DNA of 50,651 nt from Deferrivibrio essentukiensis (GCF_020480685.1 NZ_JAJAFU010000018.1:1-50651), one strand, 5' to 3'; positions 14,564 through 23,351 are shown, counted from the stretch's first letter. Program-made: numbers and translations. Notes: a model not told the origin generated them from the sequence alone.

Positions 14564-16377
14564 ATTGCCCCCTTGATCATTTTTTCGTATTCATCATAAT
14601 AGTTAAGCAGCAATTCTTCAAGCTTTTCTATTTCACATTTTATCTCTTCAAGCCTTTTCCAATTTGTAGCACTCTGCTCGGATTCTTTTGTTAATTCTTC
14701 TATTTTATTTTCCATATCAGCTATTTGTCTTTCAAGTTCGCTTAACTTGTATGTATTGATTCTCTTTTTCTTAGTCTGTTCAGACTTAGTTACACTTTCA
14801 GACAAATCCTTATTAATCGGCTCAGATGCCTTTATTTTAGACAAAACATCTTCAATATTTCCAAGTTCAATACTGTAACTGTCTCCAGTTAGACATAAAA
14901 ACCTATCGCACAAACCATCCAAAAAATATCTGTCGTGGCTCACAATAATCAATGTTCCCTCATATGACACAAGGGCATCTTTTAAGGCATTGACGGTATC
15001 AATATCAAGATGATTGGTCGGCTCATCAAGTATTAACAAATTCGGCTGTTCCAAAATAAGCTTCATTAGAGATAGTTTACTCTTTTCCCCTCCGCTCAAC
15101 ATGGCAATTTTCTTACTCCCATCCCTTTCCTCAAACCCAAATCTTGCCATTAGAGAATATACTTGATTTATAGAATTAACATTCTCATTGTAAAAAATTT
15201 CATCAAACAATGTATTGTTATAATTTAAATTTTTAAGCCCTTGGTCAAAATATCCTATTTTTAAACTACTTCCTACTACTATTCTTTCTTTTAGCGGACT
15301 AATTTCACCAATAATACTCTTTATTATAGTCGACTTGCCAGCGCCATTTTTACCAATAACGGCTATTTTTTCTCCTCGATAGACTTCAAAATTAAGGTTT
15401 TTGACAATTGGGTAAGCATAGCCTAAATCAACACTCTGAAAAGATATTACAGTTTGAGATTCTCTCCCACTTTTTTCTATATTAAAGCCTATCTTTTTGC
15501 TCACCTCAATCTCACGCAGCTCTGACTTCAACGAGTCTATCATCTTTTCTCTTGCTTTTATTTGCTTGGATTTGATGCCTGCACGATATTTTCTTACAAA
15601 CTCTTCATATTGTGAAATCTGCTCTTTAGCACTTTCATTATATTTTAAAACTTCATCAAGCTCTTTTTCAAAAGCTTCTCTGAATTTTAAGTAAGGTAAG
15701 TTATACTTTTTAGCTGTTTTGTTAAACAAACACACTACTGAAGTAGCTACATTCTCCAACAATCTTATATCATGACTTGTAAAAAATACTGTTTTTTCTG
15801 TAGTTCGAAGAAAATTTTCCAACCACTCTATCATCTGTATATCCAAATGATTAGTAGGCTCATCTAAGAATAGTATATCTGCATTTGAGGATAGCACTCT
15901 GGCAAGTTTCAACCTCTCCAATTCACCACCTGACAGTTCATCTATATATTTATTCCAGTATTCCTCACAAAATCCAAGCGCCTTTAAAATTGACTTTATA
16001 TTCGCCTGATACTTATAGCCGCCACCTTCTTCATACTTTTTTAGAAGTATGTCTATATCAGCAGGATTAGTTATTTCCTCCATTTTTTTCTCAATCAATA
16101 ATAAATCCTTATGCTCATCAAGCATAAAGTCAAATACCGAACCAACAAATTTCACTTCTTGAAATTTGTATGATAACTTTGAGCCGTTACTTATAGCAAT
16201 TGTTCCAGAATCTTTTTCCTCAAGACAATTAATGATATTTAGAAGTGTTGTCTTTCCTGCTCCATTTCTGCCAACGAGAGCACATTTTTCAGACTTTAGC
16301 AAAGAAAATGTTACATTATCAAAAAGTATGTATTCCCCGTAAGATTTGCTTAAAGAAGATACCGACAGTACAGTCAT
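14560..16377 (-). CDS. ABC-F family ATPase (ribosome-associated)
   Basis: This soluble 605-aa protein has two ABC ATPase domains and no membrane segments. Walker A motifs are GRNGAGKTT (about 37) and GKNGAGKST (about 330). Signatures are LSGGELERLKLARVL and LSGGEKSKLSLMKLI, and both Walker B segments read LDEPTNHLDI, a hallmark of ABC-F. A Lys/Glu linker (about 235-290) and a C-terminal coiled coil (about 530-600) resemble Uup. Such proteins act on ribosomes to regulate or rescue translation; whether this one gives antibiotic protection cannot be told. The DNA-level overlap with hemL suggests coupling. Confidence 0.93.
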   Translation of the reverse strand: MTVLSVSSLSKSYGEYILFDNVTFSLLKSEKCALVGRNGAGKTTLLNIINCLEEKDSGTIAISNGSKLSYKFQEVKFVGSVFDFMLDEHKDLLLIEKKMEEITNPADIDILLKKYEEGGGYKYQANIKSILKALGFCEEYWNKYIDELSGGELERLKLARVLSSNADILFLDEPTNHLDIQMIEWLENFLRTTEKTVFFTSHDIRLLENVATSVVCLFNKTAKKYNLPYLKFREAFEKELDEVLKYNESAKEQISQYEEFVRKYRAGIKSKQIKAREKMIDSLKSELREIEVSKKIGFNIEKSGRESQTVISFQSVDLGYAYPIVKNLNFEVYRGEKIAVIGKNGAGKSTIIKSIIGEISPLKERIVVGSSLKIGYFDQGLKNLNYNNTLFDEIFYNENVNSINQVYSLMARFGFEERDGSKKIAMLSGGEKSKLSLMKLILEQPNLLILDEPTNHLDIDTVNALKDALVSYEGTLIIVSHDRYFLDGLCDRFLCLTGDSYSIELGNIEDVLSKIKASEPINKDLSESVTKSEQTKKKRINTYKLSELERQIADMENKIEELTKESEQSATNWKRLEEIKCEIEKLEELLLNYYDEYEKMIKGAI

Positions 16378-16378
16378 A

Positions 16379-17101
16379 CTACCCTATTATCTCTTTCAGA
16401 TACTTTAATGATACTTCAAACTCGGAAATAGTTTTATTCTCAATTGTTAGAATTCTATTTACAAAATAATCTTTCAGTTCGTAAATATCGAAGCTTCCAT
16501 CAGGTAAAACATTATGCTCATCATATTTACCGTAATTGTTATGCAAATGAAAACTGAATAATTTTTTACTCCACTTTTGAATCCACGAATGGATATACTC
16601 TTCAGAAAACATATTAAAGTGTCCACAGTCAAAACACAGACCTATGTCATCTCTTCCAATTTTATCTACAATTTTTAATCCTATATTGGAATCAAATTCA
16701 AATACATTTTCAAAACTTATAGGATAACTATTTTTACCATCTATTACATCTAAAAATGTATCAACAAACCTTTCTACAAACGAATCTTCTTTAAATGCAT
16801 ATTTATATGGATTGTAATTGTGATGTATAACCAAATTTTCAGGGCTAAGCTCGTTGCACATAGCGATAACATCACGAAGTATTTTTTTCGACTCATTTCT
16901 TACATAAGGGTTCAATGAGCCCAATTCCACATCAAAAAATACTGAATGTATAGTATATTTAATGCCTGAATGTTTTAAAAATTGTAAGCTTTTATAATCA
17001 TCAAAGCTCATCAGGTATTCTATCCCAACAGAATTTATATTAGCAAACTCAACAATTTTTTTAAATGTAGACATATCTGCTTTTAAATATATATTATCCA
17101 T
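16379..17101 (-). CDS. TIM-barrel sugar isomerase/epimerase-like protein (AP endonuclease 2 superfamily)
   Basis: The 240-aa protein has the xylose isomerase-like TIM-barrel pattern: ISFENVFEFD (metal Glu), GLCFDCGHFNMF (Asp/His metal site), FSFHLHNNYGKYDEH and a late acidic FEVSLKYL. These would hold a divalent metal for isomerising or epimerising a sugar or sugar phosphate, though DNA repair enzymes share the fold. Its start overlaps the class II aldolase end by 8 bases, which argues for a joint role in a short carbohydrate pathway. The substrate is unknown. Confidence 0.8.
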   Translation of the reverse strand: MDNIYLKADMSTFKKIVEFANINSVGIEYLMSFDDYKSLQFLKHSGIKYTIHSVFFDVELGSLNPYVRNESKKILRDVIAMCNELSPENLVIHHNYNPYKYAFKEDSFVERFVDTFLDVIDGKNSYPISFENVFEFDSNIGLKIVDKIGRDDIGLCFDCGHFNMFSEEYIHSWIQKWSKKLFSFHLHNNYGKYDEHNVLPDGSFDIYELKDYFVNRILTIENKTISEFEVSLKYLKEIIG

Positions 17102-17639
17102 TTTTTATTAACTCTCTATAATATTTATCTTTGGCATAGTGTTCAAGAGCAGTTAAATAAACAAAGCATTCCTTAAAATTTTTACCGGCAGCGAAAACTC
17201 CATGCCCCATAACAATTACTATAGGATTCTCATTCAGAGCACCTGCTACATTTTCCGCAAGCTCAAAACTCCCACTTTTACCACCTACAATTGGAACTAA
17301 TTTTAAAAATGGCAGTACTTCAGAATAATTAAAAGTAACATAATCCTGAAAAACATCCATAAATGTTGAGTAGAGGCTATGAGTATGTATCACATTGGTG
17401 TAAATAGTTTTTTCATAGATCATTCTATGCACTATTAGCTCTGATGAAGCTAATTTGTCAGAGCTATTTTTTTTAGTTAATGAAACTTCAATAATATCCT
17501 TCTCATTAATTTCATCGAGCATGACCCCTGTCTTTGTTATAAAAATTGAATCCTGAACCCTATATGAAATATTACCAAAAAAGGACGTGCAAAGACCTGC
17601 CTCAACTACTTTTTTACCCCAATAAGCTATTTCACTCAT
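17094..17639 (-). CDS. class II aldolase/adducin family protein
   Basis: This 181-aa cytoplasmic enzyme belongs to the zinc-dependent fuculose-phosphate aldolase family. Visible motifs are SFFGNISYRVQDSIFITKTG near the N-terminus, VIHTHSLYSTF (zinc His pair) and VMGHGVFAAGKNFKECF with a third His. Members cleave ketose-1-phosphates or act as methylthioribulose-phosphate dehydratases; nothing here decides among them. It sits between ABC ATPase 2 (4-base overlap) and the sugar-isomerase-like gene (8-base overlap). The length is slightly below the usual 200-220 aa. Confidence 0.88.
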   Translation of the reverse strand: MSEIAYWGKKVVEAGLCTSFFGNISYRVQDSIFITKTGVMLDEINEKDIIEVSLTKKNSSDKLASSELIVHRMIYEKTIYTNVIHTHSLYSTFMDVFQDYVTFNYSEVLPFLKLVPIVGGKSGSFELAENVAGALNENPIVIVMGHGVFAAGKNFKECFVYLTALEHYAKDKYYRELIKNG

Positions 17640-18199
17640 TTTATCTCCAATACAAAATCCGCTATATCTGTATCCATCCTTCTATTAGTTGTATATACAA
17701 TAGTTTTACCTTCATTTTTAAAATCTTTAAACATTTTTTTTATATTATTTTTCGTTTCATGATCCATACTTGTAAAGGGCTCATCAAATATACAAATATC
17801 ATAACAGTATAATATACTCATGATAAACATCATCCTCTTTTGCCCGTCACTTAGATTGTGAGGATTTATACCTTTTAAATCATCAAAATTCAATTTTTTA
17901 ATTATTTGTTCAGCAACATATTTACTCTTAGCAATAGATAAAATCTCATCGTAAACTGTATTACAAAATATAAGGTTTTCCGGAAACTGCAAAACAACCC
18001 CCAATTTAGCATCAATTTTAACAGTAATTTCACCATTAATTGGTTTTAGATTGCCTATAATTAGCTCAATCAGAGTCGATTTACCACTCCCATTTAAACC
18101 AAATATGCAGCTAATACTACTTTCATTGAATGAAACATTTATATCATCAAAGATTAATTTATCATAACCAAAAGATAAACTTCTAACAGATATTGCCAT
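17636..18199 (-). CDS. ABC transporter ATP-binding protein, ECF-like, H-loop degenerate
   Basis: This 187-aa single ABC domain has Walker A GLNGSGKS (34-41), Q-loop LQFPENLIF (Gln71), signature LSDGQ (116-120), Walker B ending FDE (139-140) and D-loop SMD. The switch histidine is replaced by Asn172 (TTN for the usual TTH), a one-base change from CAT to AAT. The FPENLIF-TVYDE context resembles EcfA/CbiO ATPases. I start it at the ATG at 18199; a longer frame to 18247 lies wholly in the preceding gene. It overlaps that gene by 17 bases and the aldolase by 4. No membrane component is encoded nearby. Confidence 0.88.
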   Translation of the reverse strand: MAISVRSLSFGYDKLIFDDINVSFNESSISCIFGLNGSGKSTLIELIIGNLKPINGEITVKIDAKLGVVLQFPENLIFCNTVYDEILSIAKSKYVAEQIIKKLNFDDLKGINPHNLSDGQKRMMFIMSILYCYDICIFDEPFTSMDHETKNNIKKMFKDFKNEGKTIVYTTNRRMDTDIADFVLEIK

Positions 18200-18773
18200 T
18201 TTCAAGCCATATAATATTATCGGAATAATCGTCAAGCAAATCTTCATGGGTAGTTATTATAAAACAAGCATTTTTTGATGACTCAATAATTGTATTTTTT
18301 AAATTTTCAATCTCAAAGTCATCAAGCATATTAAACGGTTCATCTGCTAAAATCAGATTATAACCTGCATTGATACTCATCAATATCGACATCTTTTTTA
18401 GCTCGCCACCCGAATATTCATCAATATTTTTATCTAAATTTAAATTGTACTCTATACTATCTGAGCTGAGTAAGTTTACTTCATCCTGAACTCTTCCGGT
18501 AATAAAATTAAAGTATGGGAATGAGTGGATAAATATCTTTCTAAAATCATTCTTGCACTTCAATGAAAAATTTCCACTTGATGGTATTAAAATATCAGAT
18601 AAGATTTTAAGAAGTGTAGTTTTTCCAGACCCAACCTTACCTTTAATTAGCAATATATGGGAAAATTCAGTTTCGTAGTTTTCTATATTTATTATTCTTC
18701 TGTTATTTACTGAATAGGTTAATTGATTGAAAGATAAAAAAAAAGGGGTTGCCCCCCTTTTTTCTCTATTCAT
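18183..18773 (-). CDS. ABC transporter ATP-binding protein, Q-loop degenerate; starts across the rplQ terminator
   Basis: This 196-aa single ABC domain has Walker A GKVGSGKT (45-52), signature YSGGE (120-124), Walker B ADE (143-145) and switch His176. The Q-loop glutamine is His83 (FIHSFPYF). The ATG at 18773 overlaps the rplQ stop by 8 bases and is the only usable start: the preceding in-frame codon is TAA, and no ATG, GTG or TTG occurs before the first beta strand. Codons 4-13 coincide with an intrinsic terminator. It probably pairs with the next ATPase as a heterodimer, partner permease unknown. Confidence 0.85.
   Translation of the reverse strand: MNREKRGATPFFLSFNQLTYSVNNRRIINIENYETEFSHILLIKGKVGSGKTTLLKILSDILIPSSGNFSLKCKNDFRKIFIHSFPYFNFITGRVQDEVNLLSSDSIEYNLNLDKNIDEYSGGELKKMSILMSINAGYNLILADEPFNMLDDFEIENLKNTIIESSKNACFIITTHEDLLDDYSDNIIWLENGNIC
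18736..18763 (-). terminator. intrinsic terminator of the alpha (rplQ) operon, inside the next coding sequence
   Basis: On the minus strand a run of A, then GGGGG, a GCAA loop, CCCC and nine T form a strong hairpin with T tract, 3-5 bases past the rplQ stop. The A run before the stem can extend pairing with the T tract and gives weak bidirectional character. The whole element is also codons 4-13 of the ABC ATPase gene. Confidence 0.88.
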
Positions 18774-19155
18774 TTACTTTTTGTTCTTCTTTCTTTTCTG
18801 GTTTGTCTACAAATTCTATAATTGCCAGCTGAGCGTTATCGCCTCTTCTGACAGAAGTTTTCAAAACTCTTGTATATCCGCCATTTCTATCTTTAAAGAG
18901 CGGAGCTATTTCTTCAAATATTTTGTGAACAGTTTGCTTATTAGGAAGCTTTCTGAGAGCAAGCCTTCTGGCAGCAAGTGTGTTCTTCTTACCAAGAGTA
19001 ATAAGAGGCTCAATAAAACCCCTAAGTGTCTTGGCTCTATCTATGGTAGTTTCAATCCTACCATTTTCAACAAGAGAGTGTGCCATATTTCTAAGCATAG
19101 CAACCCTTGCATATGTAGGTCTACCTAACTTTTTTCCACCTTTTCTATGACGCAT
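18766..19155 (-). CDS. rplQ: 50S ribosomal protein L17
   Basis: L17 lies near the exit tunnel of the large subunit. I start it at the ATG at 19155 because MRHRKGGKKLGRPTYAR is the universal N-terminus; the open frame extends 12 codons into rpoA without similarity. This gives 129 aa, with the domain ending near residue 112 and a short Lys/Glu-rich tail. It overlaps rpoA by 11 bases and is the last gene of the alpha cluster, followed at once by a terminator. Confidence 0.98.
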   Translation of the reverse strand: MRHRKGGKKLGRPTYARVAMLRNMAHSLVENGRIETTIDRAKTLRGFIEPLITLGKKNTLAARRLALRKLPNKQTVHKIFEEIAPLFKDRNGGYTRVLKTSVRRGDNAQLAIIEFVDKPEKKEEQKVNE

Positions 19156-20161
19156 CGTTCTCTTCTCCCTCAGTTTCTTTATTATAGCCAATAGCTTCTA
19201 AATCCATTCCTAAGCTCAGTCCCATATCATTAAGGACTTTTTTGATCTCTTCAAGAGACTTCCTGCCAAAGTTTTTAGTTTTAAGCATTTCAGAATCTGT
19301 TTTAGAACAAAGCTCTGACAATGTCTTTATATTAGCATTTTTAAGGCAATTGTAAGCTCTAACAGACAGCTCAAGCTCTTCAATGCTCTTATCAAGAAGA
19401 TCCAAAATCTCACTATTATCCTTAGTCTCTTTTACCTCAACATCTTCGTACTCAGGCTCATCAAAGTTGATAAAAAGTTCCATTTGATCTTTCAAAATCT
19501 TCGCTGCAAAAGCTATTGCATCTTCCGGCTTTATTGAGCCATCAGTTTCCACTTCAAGTATAAGCTTGTCATAATCAGTGCTTTGACCAACCCTTGCATT
19601 GTCAACATGATAGTTAACACGCTTGATTGGACTGAATATTGCATCTATTGGTATAATGTCTACCTCATCAAACTTATCTTTCATCTCTTCGGCAGGTACA
19701 TACCCGATACCTCTTTCTACAATCAGCTCCATGTAGATTTTAGTATTAGGGTCAGTAATTGTAGCAATATGCTGCTCAGGGTTTAATACTTCCACATTTG
19801 GATTACCCTTAATGTCTGCAGCTGTTATTGCGCCTTCACCAGATTTTTCTATAAACACTCTAACTTGATCATGCGTATGCAAACTAAGTTCAAGCGATTT
19901 GATATTGAGAATTATATCAACTACATCCTCGAAAACACCAGGAATAGTCGCATACTCATGGGTGACACCTTCTATACGAACACCTACAACTGCAGTACCT
20001 TCAATAGTACTTAGCAGTGTTCTGCGCAAGGAGTTACCTATTGTTATACCAAAACCTCTTTCAAGCGGCTCAGCAACAAACTTACCATAATTTCTTGTAA
20101 GTTCCCCTACTGGCTCTATCTTTTTGGGCTTAATAAGGTTTTGAAATTGCATTAATATCAT
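19145..20161 (-). CDS. rpoA: DNA-directed RNA polymerase subunit alpha
   Basis: RpoA dimerises to start RNA polymerase assembly. The N-terminal domain shows FVAEPLERGFGITIGNSLRRTLLSTIEG. The C-terminal domain (about 255-325) shows LELSVRAYNCLKNANIKTLSEL and FGRKSLEEIKKVLNDMGL, the helices that bind UP elements. The ATG at 20161 (338 aa) has GGAGG 8 nt upstream; a TTG five codons earlier overlaps that Shine-Dalgarno and is rejected. It sits between rpsD and rplQ in the normal order. The intact C-terminal domain fits the A-tracts upstream of the two ribosomal promoters here. Confidence 0.98.
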   Translation of the reverse strand: MILMQFQNLIKPKKIEPVGELTRNYGKFVAEPLERGFGITIGNSLRRTLLSTIEGTAVVGVRIEGVTHEYATIPGVFEDVVDIILNIKSLELSLHTHDQVRVFIEKSGEGAITAADIKGNPNVEVLNPEQHIATITDPNTKIYMELIVERGIGYVPAEEMKDKFDEVDIIPIDAIFSPIKRVNYHVDNARVGQSTDYDKLILEVETDGSIKPEDAIAFAAKILKDQMELFINFDEPEYEDVEVKETKDNSEILDLLDKSIEELELSVRAYNCLKNANIKTLSELCSKTDSEMLKTKNFGRKSLEEIKKVLNDMGLSLGMDLEAIGYNKETEGEENDAS

Positions 20162-20183
20162 CAAATAATCCTCCAAGGGCCTA

Positions 20184-20810
20184 TTACTTAGAATAGAGCT
20201 CTACTATAAGATGTTCATGTATTTCGTAGTTAACGTCATTTCTATCAGGCAGCCTATTGATAACAGATTTCATATTATCTTTATCTACGCTCAGCCACTC
20301 TGGTACGCCTCTACCTTCTGATGTTTCAAGACAACTCTTAATCCTCTCAACATCGTTACTCTTTTCAATTACCTTTATTTCATCACCAGGCTTTACTATA
20401 AATGACGGTATATTTACCCTTCTGCCATTAACCTCAAAATGGTTATGCCTTACAAATTGTCTTGCCTCTTTCCTACTTCCAGCAAATCCACTTCTGTAAA
20501 CTACATTATCAAGTCTTCTTTCAAGAAGTTGCAAAAGATTCTCACCGGTAATGCCTTGCATCCTAGTAGCTTTTTCAAAGTACCTTCTAAACTGTGTTTC
20601 TAAAACACCATAAAGTCTCTTAACTTTTTGTTTTTCTCTCAACTGCAAGCCATAATCACTAATTTTCTTTCTGGCTTGCCCGTGCTGTCCGGGTGGATAC
20701 CCTTTTTTCTCGAAAGCACATTTATCTTTAAAACAACGATCACCTTTTAAATATAGCTTCATGCCCTCACGTCTGCAAAGTTTGCAAACAGGTCCTGTAT
20801 ATCTAGCCAA
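20184..20810 (-). CDS. rpsD: 30S ribosomal protein S4
   Basis: S4 nucleates 30S assembly and, in some bacteria, represses its own operon. The 208-aa product has an N-terminal zinc-type cysteine set ([18 protein letters not shown] and KDKC), the GQHGQARKK loop and the S4 RNA-binding domain ([19 protein letters not shown]). It begins with TTG after GGAGGTTTACA. The zinc-bearing form is retained, unlike in many proteobacteria. Confidence 0.98.
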   Translation of the reverse strand: MARYTGPVCKLCRREGMKLYLKGDRCFKDKCAFEKKGYPPGQHGQARKKISDYGLQLREKQKVKRLYGVLETQFRRYFEKATRMQGITGENLLQLLERRLDNVVYRSGFAGSRKEARQFVRHNHFEVNGRRVNIPSFIVKPGDEIKVIEKSNDVERIKSCLETSEGRGVPEWLSVDKDNMKSVINRLPDRNDVNYEIHEHLIVELYSK

Positions 20811-20822
20811 TGTAAACCTCCA

Positions 20823-21203
20823 TTAAACTCTTCTTTTCTTTCTTGGTCTACAACCATTATGTGGAACAGGTGTCAAATCTCTTATCAGAGTAATTTTTAT
20901 ACCTGCTGCTTGAATGGCTCTAACTGCACTTTCTCTACCAGCGCCCGGTCCTTTTACGTTTACCTCGACCTCTCTCATACCTGCGTCAAGAGCCCTTTTA
21001 GCAGCACTTTCAGCTGCAAGTTGAGCTGCATAAGGGGTTGACTTACGTGAGTTTTTAAAACCCTCTCCACCACCTGCAGCCCAGCAAACTGCATTGCCGT
21101 ATATGTCAGTAAAAGTAACTATAGTATTATTAAACGTAGATTGAATATGTGCTATACCTTTTGGCACATTTCTTTTTTCTTTTTTCTTTCTTGGTCTAGC
21201 CAT
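20823..21203 (-). CDS. rpsK: 30S ribosomal protein S11
   Basis: S11 forms part of the platform of the small subunit near the mRNA exit. The 126-aa protein has [29 protein letters not shown] and the C-terminal [18 protein letters not shown]. It has a basic N-terminus and normal length. It lies between rpsM and rpsD with short spacers. Confidence 0.99.
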   Translation of the reverse strand: MARPRKKKEKRNVPKGIAHIQSTFNNTIVTFTDIYGNAVCWAAGGGEGFKNSRKSTPYAAQLAAESAAKRALDAGMREVEVNVKGPGAGRESAVRAIQAAGIKITLIRDLTPVPHNGCRPRKKRRV

Positions 21204-21221
21204 CTTTCCTCCAAATTACCG

Positions 21222-21590
21222 CTACTTCTTTTTAATACCGCGCTTTCCAGCAAGTCCACGTCTTGTCCTTGCATTGCTACGTGTCTTTTGACCTCTACAT
21301 GGCAGACTATTTTTATGTCTCTGCCCTCTATAGCAATTTATCTCCATTAATCGTTTAATATTAAGAGATACATCTTTCCTAAGGTCACCTTCTACCTTAA
21401 GATTTTCATCAATGAATTTCCTGATTTCTGAAATTTCCTGCTGAGTAAGATCACCGATTCTTTTATTTTCATCTACGCCGGTCACATCAATAATCTTTCT
21501 CGCCGTGCTACGGCCGATGCCAAAGATATAGGTAAGACCTATTTCAATCTTTTTGTTATTAGGTACGTCTACACCTGCAATACGAGCCAC
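21222..21590 (-). CDS. rpsM: 30S ribosomal protein S13
   Basis: S13 is in the 30S head and contacts the large subunit and P-site tRNA. The 122-aa product has [22 protein letters not shown] at its start (cut to [14 protein letters not shown] for certainty) and [20 protein letters not shown] near its end, with a basic tail. It begins with GTG after GAGGAAATTT. It is the first gene after rpmJ in the alpha cluster. Confidence 0.99.
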   Translation of the reverse strand: MARIAGVDVPNNKKIEIGLTYIFGIGRSTARKIIDVTGVDENKRIGDLTQQEISEIRKFIDENLKVEGDLRKDVSLNIKRLMEINCYRGQRHKNSLPCRGQKTRSNARTRRGLAGKRGIKKK

Positions 21591-21601
21591 AAATTTCCTC
21601 C

Positions 21602-21715
21602 TTAACCCTGTCTTTGCTTATGTCTTGGGTTTTCGCAGATAACCCTAATGATTCCATTTCTTTTTATAACCTTACACTTGCTACATATAGGTTTAACACT
21701 TGCTCTAACCTTCAT
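21602..21715 (-). CDS. rpmJ: 50S ribosomal protein L36 (zinc-binding form)
   Basis: This 37-residue protein begins [17 protein letters not shown] and ends [12 protein letters not shown]. The Cys-x2-Cys, Cys and His are the four zinc ligands of the C+ form of L36. It lies between infA and rpsM, its standard site, with AGAGGTGG upstream of the ATG at 21715. L36 stabilises 23S rRNA at the base of the stalk region. Confidence 0.97.
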   Translation of the reverse strand: MKVRASVKPICSKCKVIKRNGIIRVICENPRHKQRQG

Positions 21716-21728
21716 ATTACCACCTCTT

Positions 21729-21950
21729 TTACTTATGCCTGTAAGTTATCCTACCTTTAGTTAAATCGTAGGGGGAAATCTCAACAGTAACCTTATCTCC
21801 CGGTAATATCCTTATAAAATGCATGCGCATTTTCCCGGATAGATGTGCCAGAATAATATGCCCATTCTCCAGCGCCACTTTAAACATTGCATTAGGTAAA
21901 GCCTCTAACACTTTACCTTCGACTTCAATTACATCATCCCTTTTCCCCAT
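21729..21950 (-). CDS. infA: translation initiation factor IF-1
   Basis: IF-1 is a single OB-fold protein that binds the A site during initiation. The 73-aa sequence contains [39 protein letters not shown] and the C-terminal [12 protein letters not shown], all typical. It follows map by 10 bases and precedes rpmJ, as in many genomes. Confidence 0.99.
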   Translation of the reverse strand: MGKRDDVIEVEGKVLEALPNAMFKVALENGHIILAHLSGKMRMHFIRILPGDKVTVEISPYDLTKGRITYRHK

Positions 21951-21960
21951 TTACCTTACC

Positions 21961-22704
21961 TTATAATGTTAAAATTTCAGGTCCATTGGTTGTGATTGCC
22001 ACAGTATTCTCATAATGTGCTGCCAAACCACCATCTTCAGTGACAACGGTCCAGCCGTCTTCGAGGGTTTTTACCGTATAGCGTTTCTCCACAACCATAG
22101 GTTCTATTGCTAAAACCATACCAGGCCTAAGCCTAATGCCGCGGTTCGGTTTTCCATAGTTTGGTATAGTAGGATCTTCATGCAGCTCCCTACCTATACC
22201 GTGACCATAGTAGTCCCGTATAACTTCAAATCCGTTTTCTTCAACATATTTTTGTATTGCATGGGAAATATCAGAAAGTCTAAACATATGCTTCGCAAAC
22301 TCAATTCCTTTGAAAAAACTCTCCCTAGTCACGTCAACTAACTTCTTAGCAACTTCACTGCACTCACCAACTAAAAATGTCCTGGCAGCATCCCCATGAA
22401 AACCATCAATATAAGCACCAACATCAACACTTATAATATCACCGTCCTTCAATACATAGTCGGACGGTATTCCATGTACAACCACTTCATTAACAGAGGC
22501 ACATATTGAAGCTGGATACCCTCTGTAATTTTTAAACGAAGGCCTCGCAGAACGTGAAACTATAATATTTTCTGCGAGAATGTCAATACTTTTCGTTGTT
22601 ATACCTGGTTTTATCTCTTTTTCTACTTTTTCCAATACTTCTCTTACAATCCCGCAAGCTTTTCTCATTCTTTCAATTTCAGCTTTGCTTTTAAGTTCTA
22701 CCAT
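21961..22704 (-). CDS. map: methionine aminopeptidase, type I
   Basis: Map removes the initiator methionine from nascent proteins and uses two metal ions. The 247-aa protein keeps the metal ligands: VDVGAYIDGFHGDAART (two Asp), YYGHGIGRELHEDP (His), LAIEPMVV (Glu) and AAHYENTVAIT (Glu). It is the short form without a zinc-finger extension. Its start shares one base with the adk stop, a common gene pair in spc clusters outside the enterics. Confidence 0.98.
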   Translation of the reverse strand: MVELKSKAEIERMRKACGIVREVLEKVEKEIKPGITTKSIDILAENIIVSRSARPSFKNYRGYPASICASVNEVVVHGIPSDYVLKDGDIISVDVGAYIDGFHGDAARTFLVGECSEVAKKLVDVTRESFFKGIEFAKHMFRLSDISHAIQKYVEENGFEVIRDYYGHGIGRELHEDPTIPNYGKPNRGIRLRPGMVLAIEPMVVEKRYTVKTLEDGWTVVTEDGGLAAHYENTVAITTNGPEILTL

Positions 22705-23351
22705 TAAGATAAAATCCCTTTAATCTTAGTATATATTTCATCTGGTTCACCGGTACCATCAATTATACTAAGTTTACCAGAATTTTTATAGTAATCTTTC
22801 AACATAGAAGTCTGTTCGTGATATACATTCAACCTCTTTTTTATTGTTTCTTCCTTGTCATCGTCACGCTGAATGAGTTTACCGCCACATTCATCACAAA
22901 CATCACCTTTTGCTGAGGGAGCAAATTTAATATGAAAACCCTTTTTACAATTTTCACATGTTCTTCTACCGGTGAGTCTTTCAAGAATATCTTCGTCAGG
23001 CACTTCTAAGCTTATTATATGAGTAATTTCAGTATTCAGACTATCCTTAAGCATACTGTCAAGAGCAATTGCCTGAGGGATTGTCCTTGGAAAGCCATCA
23101 AGAATAAATCCGTTTTTGCAGTCATCAGCCTGAAGTCTATCCTTTACAATACCGATTATGACATCATCAGGGACAAGTTTACCTTCATCCATGTATTTTT
23201 TCGCCATTAAACCAAATTCTGTCCCTTCTTTTACGGCGGCCCTTAAAATGTCCCCAGTGGAAATCTGTACAATATTAAAATCTCTTATAATATTTGCTGA
23301 CTGAGTTCCTTTACCAGCCCCTGGAGGTCCAAGAAAAATCATATTAATCAT
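22704..23351 (-). CDS. adk: adenylate kinase
   Basis: Adk interconverts ATP, AMP and ADP. The 215-aa long form has the P-loop FLGPPGAGKGTQS, the AMP-binding DGFPRTIPQA and a LID domain with four cysteines (CENC and CDEC, about 130-155) that bind zinc. The ATG at 23351 has GGGG 6-8 nt upstream; an internal ATG three codons later is less likely. The start overlaps the secY stop by 4 bases (ATGA). Confidence 0.98.
   Translation of the reverse strand: MINMIFLGPPGAGKGTQSANIIRDFNIVQISTGDILRAAVKEGTEFGLMAKKYMDEGKLVPDDVIIGIVKDRLQADDCKNGFILDGFPRTIPQAIALDSMLKDSLNTEITHIISLEVPDEDILERLTGRRTCENCKKGFHIKFAPSAKGDVCDECGGKLIQRDDDKEETIKKRLNVYHEQTSMLKDYYKNSGKLSIIDGTGEPDEIYTKIKGILS

Noticed and set aside
18200-18247. 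16-codon N-terminal extension of the second ABC ATPase
   Set aside because: It lies inside the first ABC gene, and the ABC fold begins at MAISVRSLSFGY.
19156-19191. 12-codon N-terminal extension of rplQ
   Set aside because: It lies inside rpoA and lacks similarity; MRHRKGGKK is the universal L17 start.
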